Shown here: one piece after another, positions 7,271 through 10,482 of the stretch
Layout of the letters: every line of letters begins with the position of its first letter
Numbering within the stretch: position 1 is the stretch's first letter
Assembly: GCA_022573485.1 (NCBI GenBank)
Contig: JACZTW010000120.1
Span: 1-10,482 of the forward strand
Reading direction: 5' to 3'
Origin: Planctomycetota bacterium
GTDB taxonomy: Bacteria; Planctomycetota; Phycisphaerae; UBA1845; CAIVHJ01
Length of the DNA stretch: 10,482 bases
Made by a program: the position numbers and the translations under genes
The notes under the pieces: model-generated
What the model saw: only the letters and a program-made list of their open reading frames with translations
Told to the model about the DNA's origin: nothing
The model's database searches: none

Positions 7271-9076
7271 TCAGACTACCTTGCCCTCCAGCTCCTCCCA
7301 GCGGGCATAGAGCTTCTGCACTTGCTTCCTCGCCGATTCCAGTTCTTCCCAGCGTTTCTGGGCCTCGATATGGTCCCCGCCCACAGCCGGATCTTCAGTC
7401 GCTTCGGTCCATTGCTTCACGCGATCTTCCGCTTCCAGGATCGTGGCTTCCATTTCCCGAAGTTCCGTGTGTTCACTCGCTGTCAAACCGCTTCCAGCAA
7501 TCTTCCCTTTCGATTTCTTCGATTTGCTGCGCCCGGAAACGTCTTTCTTCCCACGAGCGGCCCGAGCCTGCGCAGCCTGCCACTGAGCAAAACCGGTATA
7601 CTGACCGACACGCCCCGAACCGTCCAGACCCAACATCTCCGTACAAACGCGATCCAGCATAAACCGATCATGCGTCACCAGTATGATCGCCCCAGCGAAA
7701 TCAGTAAGGCTGTCTTCGAGCACATCCAGAGAAGTGATGTCCAGATCGTTGGTCGGCTCATCCAAAACAAGAACATCCGCCGGCTGCAACATCAGACGGG
7801 CAATCAAAATCCGAGCCTGCTCGCCGCCCGAGAGATCCCGCACCGGCAGATCAAGCTGATTCACTGAAAAGAGAAACTTCTTCGCCCAGGCTACGATGTG
7901 AACACTCCGACCCCGAAAATCTACGCTTTCATAATCACCGGCGAGCGCCCACCGAAGCGTCACATCTTGCGGCAGTTCCTCGCGATTCTGATCGAACACA
8001 ACAATCCGCAAATCGTCAGCCATCTCGATCGAACCTTCATCAGGCGGCAAAGCGCCGGTCAAGACACGAATCAACGTCGTCTTGCCGCTCCCATTGGCGC
8101 CCAACAGCCCCAGCCGCACGCCGGGAGACAACATCAGCGAAACATCGCTGAACAACAATTTCCCCCCGAGCGTTTTGGACAGGCCCTTGGCGACCAGCAG
8201 CTTCTTCGACTTGCGACCCGTGCTGTCGAAGTCGATTCCCGCTGCCGCCGTTTGAGCGTTCCGCTGCGACAGATCGCGAAGCTCATCCTGAAGCCGATAG
8301 GCATCCTCGATCCGCGACTTCGATTTCGTTCGCTGAGCCTTCGAGTTCGACTTCAGAAACGCGACCTCACGCCGGACAATGTTCGCCAGCACCAATTCCT
8401 GAGCCTGCTGAGCCTCCAGAAAATCCGCCCGCTTCTCCAGATACATGCTGTAACTGCCGCTCACGCTGAAGTATCCATCCGGGTAGACTGGGTTCAACTC
8501 CACGACGCGAGTCGTGACATGCTCCAGGAAATACCGATCGTGGCTCACCGCCACAAACGAAAACGGCGCGCCCAGGAGCATTTTCTCAAGCCACGCAATG
8601 CCCTCGAGGTCCAGGTGGTTCGTCGGCTCATCCATCAAGAGCAGATCCGGCTCCTGAATAATCTCTCGCGCCAGCGCCAACCGTTTGCGCCAACCACCGG
8701 ACAACTTCTGCACGGCGCCTTCTGGATGCTCAAAACCAAATTTGCTCAGAATGATCGCCACCTGCGTGTCGCGCTCGTACGACTCCAAAGGCTGATCTGC
8801 CAACGCATCGTCCAACACCGACGCAACCGTAGCCCCATCCGGAAACCGATCCGCTTGTGGCAGATAGCAGATTCGCGCCGACCGACGGCAAATAACCTCG
8901 CCACCGTCAATCGGCTCCAAGCCGGCCATGATTCTCAAAAACGTCGTCTTGCCCGCTCCATTCGGGCCGAGGAACCCCACGCGCTCATCATCAGTGAAAC
9001 TAATCGAAAGATCATCAAACAGCGTGTGCGTCCCAAAGTGCTTCGAGATCGCCTGACAGGTCACTAGTATTCCCAT
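7271..9076 (-). CDS. uup: ABC-F family ATPase, Uup type
   Basis: A 601-residue cytoplasmic protein with two ABC cassettes and no membrane segments. The start at 9076 has GGAG 5 bases upstream. Cassette 1 has Walker A GPNGAGKT (37-44), signature LSGGW (125-129) and MDEPTNHLD (about 148-156). The linker (about 205-285) is rich in charged residues, as expected for the ABC-F interdomain arm. Cassette 2 has GANGSGKT (326-333), LSGGEQAR (415-422) and LDEPTNDLD (about 438-446). A basic Lys/Ser stretch (about 510-528) leads to a C-terminal coiled coil (about 533-598), the Uup hallmark reported to bind nucleic acid. ABC-F proteins act on the ribosome E site, and Uup has also been tied to transposon excision and branched DNA. 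Antibiotic resistance ABC-F proteins are an alternative, but the C-terminal coiled coil favours Uup. Confidence 0.88.
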   Translation of the reverse strand: MGILVTCQAISKHFGTHTLFDDLSISFTDDERVGFLGPNGAGKTTFLRIMAGLEPIDGGEVICRRSARICYLPQADRFPDGATVASVLDDALADQPLESYERDTQVAIILSKFGFEHPEGAVQKLSGGWRKRLALAREIIQEPDLLLMDEPTNHLDLEGIAWLEKMLLGAPFSFVAVSHDRYFLEHVTTRVVELNPVYPDGYFSVSGSYSMYLEKRADFLEAQQAQELVLANIVRREVAFLKSNSKAQRTKSKSRIEDAYRLQDELRDLSQRNAQTAAAGIDFDSTGRKSKKLLVAKGLSKTLGGKLLFSDVSLMLSPGVRLGLLGANGSGKTTLIRVLTGALPPDEGSIEMADDLRIVVFDQNREELPQDVTLRWALAGDYESVDFRGRSVHIVAWAKKFLFSVNQLDLPVRDLSGGEQARILIARLMLQPADVLVLDEPTNDLDITSLDVLEDSLTDFAGAIILVTHDRFMLDRVCTEMLGLDGSGRVGQYTGFAQWQAAQARAARGKKDVSGRSKSKKSKGKIAGSGLTASEHTELREMEATILEAEDRVKQWTEATEDPAVGGDHIEAQKRWEELESARKQVQKLYARWEELEGKVV

Positions 9077-9090
9077 TTGTCTCCACCAAC

Positions 9091-9160
9091 CAGCGAGCTG
9101 ATCTGCTAATCAGCAAGCTGGTCTGCTAATCAGCGAGCTGGTCTGCTAATCAGCAAGCTG
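9091..9160. repeat. 20-bp tandem repeat, 3.5 units, in the ABC-F leader
   Basis: Three full units (9091-9110, 9111-9130, 9131-9150) and a half unit (9151-9160) of the form CAGC(G/A)AGCTG(A/G)TCTGCTAAT. Position 5 alternates G, A, G, A, so the array may have arisen by doubling of a 40-bp unit. It ends 14 bp before the ABC-F start codon at 9076 and so probably lies in the promoter or 5' leader of that gene. Each unit holds short inverted pieces (CAGC...GCTG and GCTAATCAGC) that could form alternative small hairpins. Confidence 0.92.
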
Positions 9161-9180
9161 CCTCGCCAGTTTTGTATTGC

Positions 9181-9237
9181 CTTTACCAATTCTCTTTCTG
9201 TTCCTTCTCTGCGCCCTCTGCGTGCTCCGCGGTAAAG
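9181..9237. repeat. Intergenic repeat with 9-bp units inside short inverted ends
   Basis: Three consecutive 9-bp units, CTCTGCGCC, CTCTGCGTG and CTCCGCGGT, run from 9207 to 9233. They are bounded by inverted CTTTACC (9181-9187) and GGTAAAG (9231-9237). From memory, similar phrases of this CTCTGCG...CCGCGG type recur between genes in many bacterial genomes. I cannot confirm copies elsewhere in this genome. Confidence 0.5.
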
Positions 9238-9245
9238 TATTCTGG

Positions 9246-9418
9246 TCAGCAACTTGGTGCGCGCTGTGCGACAACGATGTAGTTGACGTCGTGCAGACCG
9301 AGCAGCGGGTTGTAGAACTTCGTTTCGCGAATCCGTACGCTTTCGAACACGCCATTTAGGCCGTCCGTCAGTGATTCCTCCGGCGGGTCAGCCGACCACA
9401 ATGCGAAGACGCCGCCGG
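9246..9418 (-). pseudogene. C-terminal remnant of a spermidine synthase-like protein
   Basis: The last 57 codons of the frame ending with TGA at 9246-9248 begin PGGVFALWSADPPEE and end FYNPLLGLHDVNYIVVAQR plus a short tail. This matches the last strand-helix-strand part of spermidine synthase-like methyltransferase folds, where GGVFALWS follows the region that carries the substrate aspartates. The upstream part of the same frame does not continue the domain. It runs into an inverted repeat at 9444-9487 and then through two palindromic elements, so the nominal 168-residue frame starting at 9752 is a composite with no nucleotide-binding motif. I call it a broken gene. A short piece at about 9488-9590 (reading HERIIVADYVLRELQ...) could be another remnant, but I do not recognise it. 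The stop lies about 170 bp upstream of the ABC-F start. Confidence 0.55.
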
Positions 9419-9443
9419 GATGAATACGGTTACGGGTTAAATC

Positions 9444-9487
9444 GGGACAGTCACCTATTTCTCGAGCCAGAAAACGGTGACTGTCCC
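9444..9487. repeat. 12-bp perfect inverted repeat (REP-like hairpin)
   Basis: GGGACAGTCACC (9444-9455) and GGTGACTGTCCC (9476-9487) are perfect inverted copies around a 20-bp spacer. From memory, GGGACAGTCACC-type sequences are typical of intergenic REP-like elements that are mobilised by Y1 (RAYT) transposases. No such transposase lies in this window. The element sits exactly where the spermidine synthase-like reading frame loses its homology. Confidence 0.8.
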
Positions 9488-9617
9488 CAGTTTCCCCCAA
9501 TTCGTACTGCCGGCGGGCATCGGCCGGGCTTTGGAGCTCGCGGAGCACATAGTCGGCCACGATGATCCTTTCATGCGTCGGGTCGGGGCCGGCGGTGTTC
9601 GTCTTGACGTCTCGACC

Positions 9618-9654
9618 GGGTGGCCCAGGTTGTTTCAACCTGGGGAACCCGAAT
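9618..9654 (+). repeat. 37-bp palindromic element, copy 1
   Basis: GGGTGG (9618-9623), a 9-bp stem CCCAGGTTG (9624-9632) with CAACCTGGG (9636-9644) around a TTT loop, then GAACCCGAAT (9645-9654). GGGT and ACCC can pair outside the stem across a GG/GA internal loop. It faces copy 2 across a 22-bp spacer (9655-9676). Confidence 0.88.
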
Positions 9655-9676
9655 TCTGTTGATCCTCTACCGTTCG

Positions 9677-9713
9677 ATTCGTGTCCCCCATGTTCAAAGA
9701 ACATGGGCCACCC
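9677..9713 (-). repeat. 37-bp palindromic element, copy 2
   Basis: Read on the minus strand: GGGTGG, stem CCCATGTTC with GAACATGGG around a TTT loop, then GGACACGAAT. It has exactly the same length as copy 1 and aligns without gaps at 31 of 37 positions. Four of the six differences form two paired swaps inside the stem, so the hairpin remains perfect. Confidence 0.88.
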
Positions 9714-9730
9714 GGCCTGAATCGGGCCGG
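9712..9730. repeat. CCGGCC...GGCCGG hairpin
   Basis: CCGGCC (9712-9717) and GGCCGG (9725-9730) flank TGAATCG, which itself pairs partly, making a 19-base near-perfect odd palindrome. It directly abuts copy 2 of the 37-bp element. Its central 13-mer recurs at 6903-6915. Confidence 0.6.
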
Positions 9731-9780
9731 AGGATGAGCACCGCGGGGGCATGGGGCCAATCCCGGCGGATGAACACCGC
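9727..9780. repeat. 18-bp direct repeat pair with 36-bp period
   Basis: CCGG(A/C)GGATGA(G/A)CACCGC occurs at 9727-9744 and 9763-9780, with two differences in 18. A related inverted copy, GCGGTGTTCGTC, lies at 9592-9603. Its first nine bases pair perfectly with 9772-9780, so it brackets the palindrome pair. The block lies just downstream of the TPR gene stop. Confidence 0.7.
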
Positions 9781-9788
9781 AGGTGCGG

Positions 9789-10482
9789 CTACTCGGCGTC
9801 GACCAGCTTGCGAAAGGCCGGGTCGTCGCGGATGGGGTCGTAGTGCTTATCCGTCTTGGCCTTGTCGCGGTAGCGCGGGTCGAGCTGGATGGCCCTGGCC
9901 AGCGCCGCGACTGCTGGGGCCGCGTCCTCCTTCTCGGCCAGCACGCGACTGAGGTCGAAGTGGTCGTCGGCATCGTCGGGCTCGATCCCCATGGCCTTGC
10001 CCAGGTGCTCTATGGCTGCATCGTGCTCACCTTTGGCCGCCAGGGCGAGGCCGAGGATGTAGTGAACGCTGCGAGAGTCCGGCTCGATCCGGAGAGCGGC
10101 GTTGCAGTGCTCGATCGCTGCGCCCAACGCACCCTTCTCCTTCAGCGCGCGGCCGAGGTTGTTATGGGCGTGGGCATACGCCGGAGCAAGCTTGAGCGCA
10201 TCGAGCCAGTGCCCGATTGCCTGGCCGATCTCGTCTTTCTTGTACGCATCAACTCCGGCGTTGAAGAATTCGACGGCCTTGATCTTCAGTGGATCCTCTG
10301 AACCCGGCAGCGGCTGTTTGGGCGCGAGCTGGGCCAGTTGATCCTTGAGCGCCTTGATCCCCGCGCTGAGCGGATCGAGGCGCTTGCCCAACTCTTGCCC
10401 CACGCCCTCCTCGTCCAGGCCGACCTTGAAGCTCGTATCGATCTGGGGAGAGACAGTGATGTCTGGGCTGACGGTCGTGGTG
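9789..10482 (-). CDS. TPR-repeat protein (5' end beyond the right edge)
   Basis: The frame is open to the right edge (230 codons visible) and ends with TAG at 9789-9791. A GTG at 10403 is a possible start, but the frame continues upstream with sensible protein (PDITVSPQIDTSFKVGLDEEG), so I treat the gene as truncated. The visible N-terminal part is followed by a short helical, possibly coiled-coil stretch (SAGIKALKDQLAQLAP). Four TPR units of 32-34 residues follow at about 9876-10277, each ending in LxP, ExP or similar, for example NNLGRALKEKGALGAAIEH and ILGLALAAKGEHDAAIEHL. TPRs form a superhelix for protein-protein contacts. The C-terminal IRDDPAFRKLVDAE is a common cap in bacterial TPR proteins. 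The partner is unknown, and the missing N-terminus may hold a membrane or catalytic domain. Confidence 0.85.
   Translation of the reverse strand, partial: TTTVSPDITVSPQIDTSFKVGLDEEGVGQELGKRLDPLSAGIKALKDQLAQLAPKQPLPGSEDPLKIKAVEFFNAGVDAYKKDEIGQAIGHWLDALKLAPAYAHAHNNLGRALKEKGALGAAIEHCNAALRIEPDSRSVHYILGLALAAKGEHDAAIEHLGKAMGIEPDDADDHFDLSRVLAEKEDAAPAVAALARAIQLDPRYRDKAKTDKHYDPIRDDPAFRKLVDAE

Noticed and set aside
7041..7310. Plus-strand 89-codon frame across the palindromic repeat
   Set aside because: Low-complexity Ser/Pro/Val translation running through the hairpin and into the ABC-F 3' end, with no ribosome binding site or homology.
7898..9067. 389-codon plus-strand frame opposite the ABC-F gene
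   Set aside because: An Arg/Gln/His-rich antisense translation of the conserved ATPase, with no family resemblance.
9091..9160. The 20-bp array considered as a CRISPR or an origin iteron set
   Set aside because: There are no spacers between the units, so it is not a CRISPR. There is no replication gene or AT-rich region nearby to support iterons.

Overview
This is a GC-rich bacterial chromosomal window, most likely from a member of the Planctomycetota (possibly a Phycisphaerae-like lineage). That placement is an inference from gene style: a CPxCGYDLRG-type zinc ribbon on a small membrane protein, an N-terminal CxC...CxxC ribbon on a polytopic membrane protein, a HAF-repeat lipoprotein, and intergenic palindromes. 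No rRNA, tRNA, CRISPR array or complete transposase was found.

Layout. 1-1239 (minus): HAF-repeat lipoprotein, cut by the left edge. 1411-3623 (minus): a likely two-gene unit, an exported serine hydrolase of the class C beta-lactamase fold followed 38 bp later by a DUF6265 protein. 3904-5359 (plus): two zinc-ribbon membrane proteins 16 bp apart, divergent from the hydrolase. 5378-6712 (minus): an RhlE-type DEAD-box helicase whose motif II reads DEGD, convergent with the ribbon pair. 6713-7270: a long intergenic stretch with a good promoter candidate for the helicase and a palindromic repeat at its right end. 7271-9076 (minus): a Uup-type ABC-F ATPase with a 20-bp tandem repeat just before its start. 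9246-9788: a repeat-rich, degraded stretch with the C-terminal remnant of a spermidine synthase-like protein and several hairpins. 9789-10482 (minus): a TPR protein cut by the right edge.

Functionally the window is a mixture: cell-envelope proteins of unknown role, RNA and ribosome housekeeping (RhlE, ABC-F), and a TPR scaffold. I see no defence island, biosynthetic cluster or complete mobile element. The most interesting signal is non-coding. Two 37-bp palindromic elements lie head to head at 9618-9713 and differ at six positions; four of those form two compensatory base-pair swaps that keep the hairpin intact. A third element at 7219-7257 has the same flanks (GGGTGG and GAACCCG) around an unrelated hairpin. 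This suggests a dispersed structured repeat family with conserved boundaries and variable arms.
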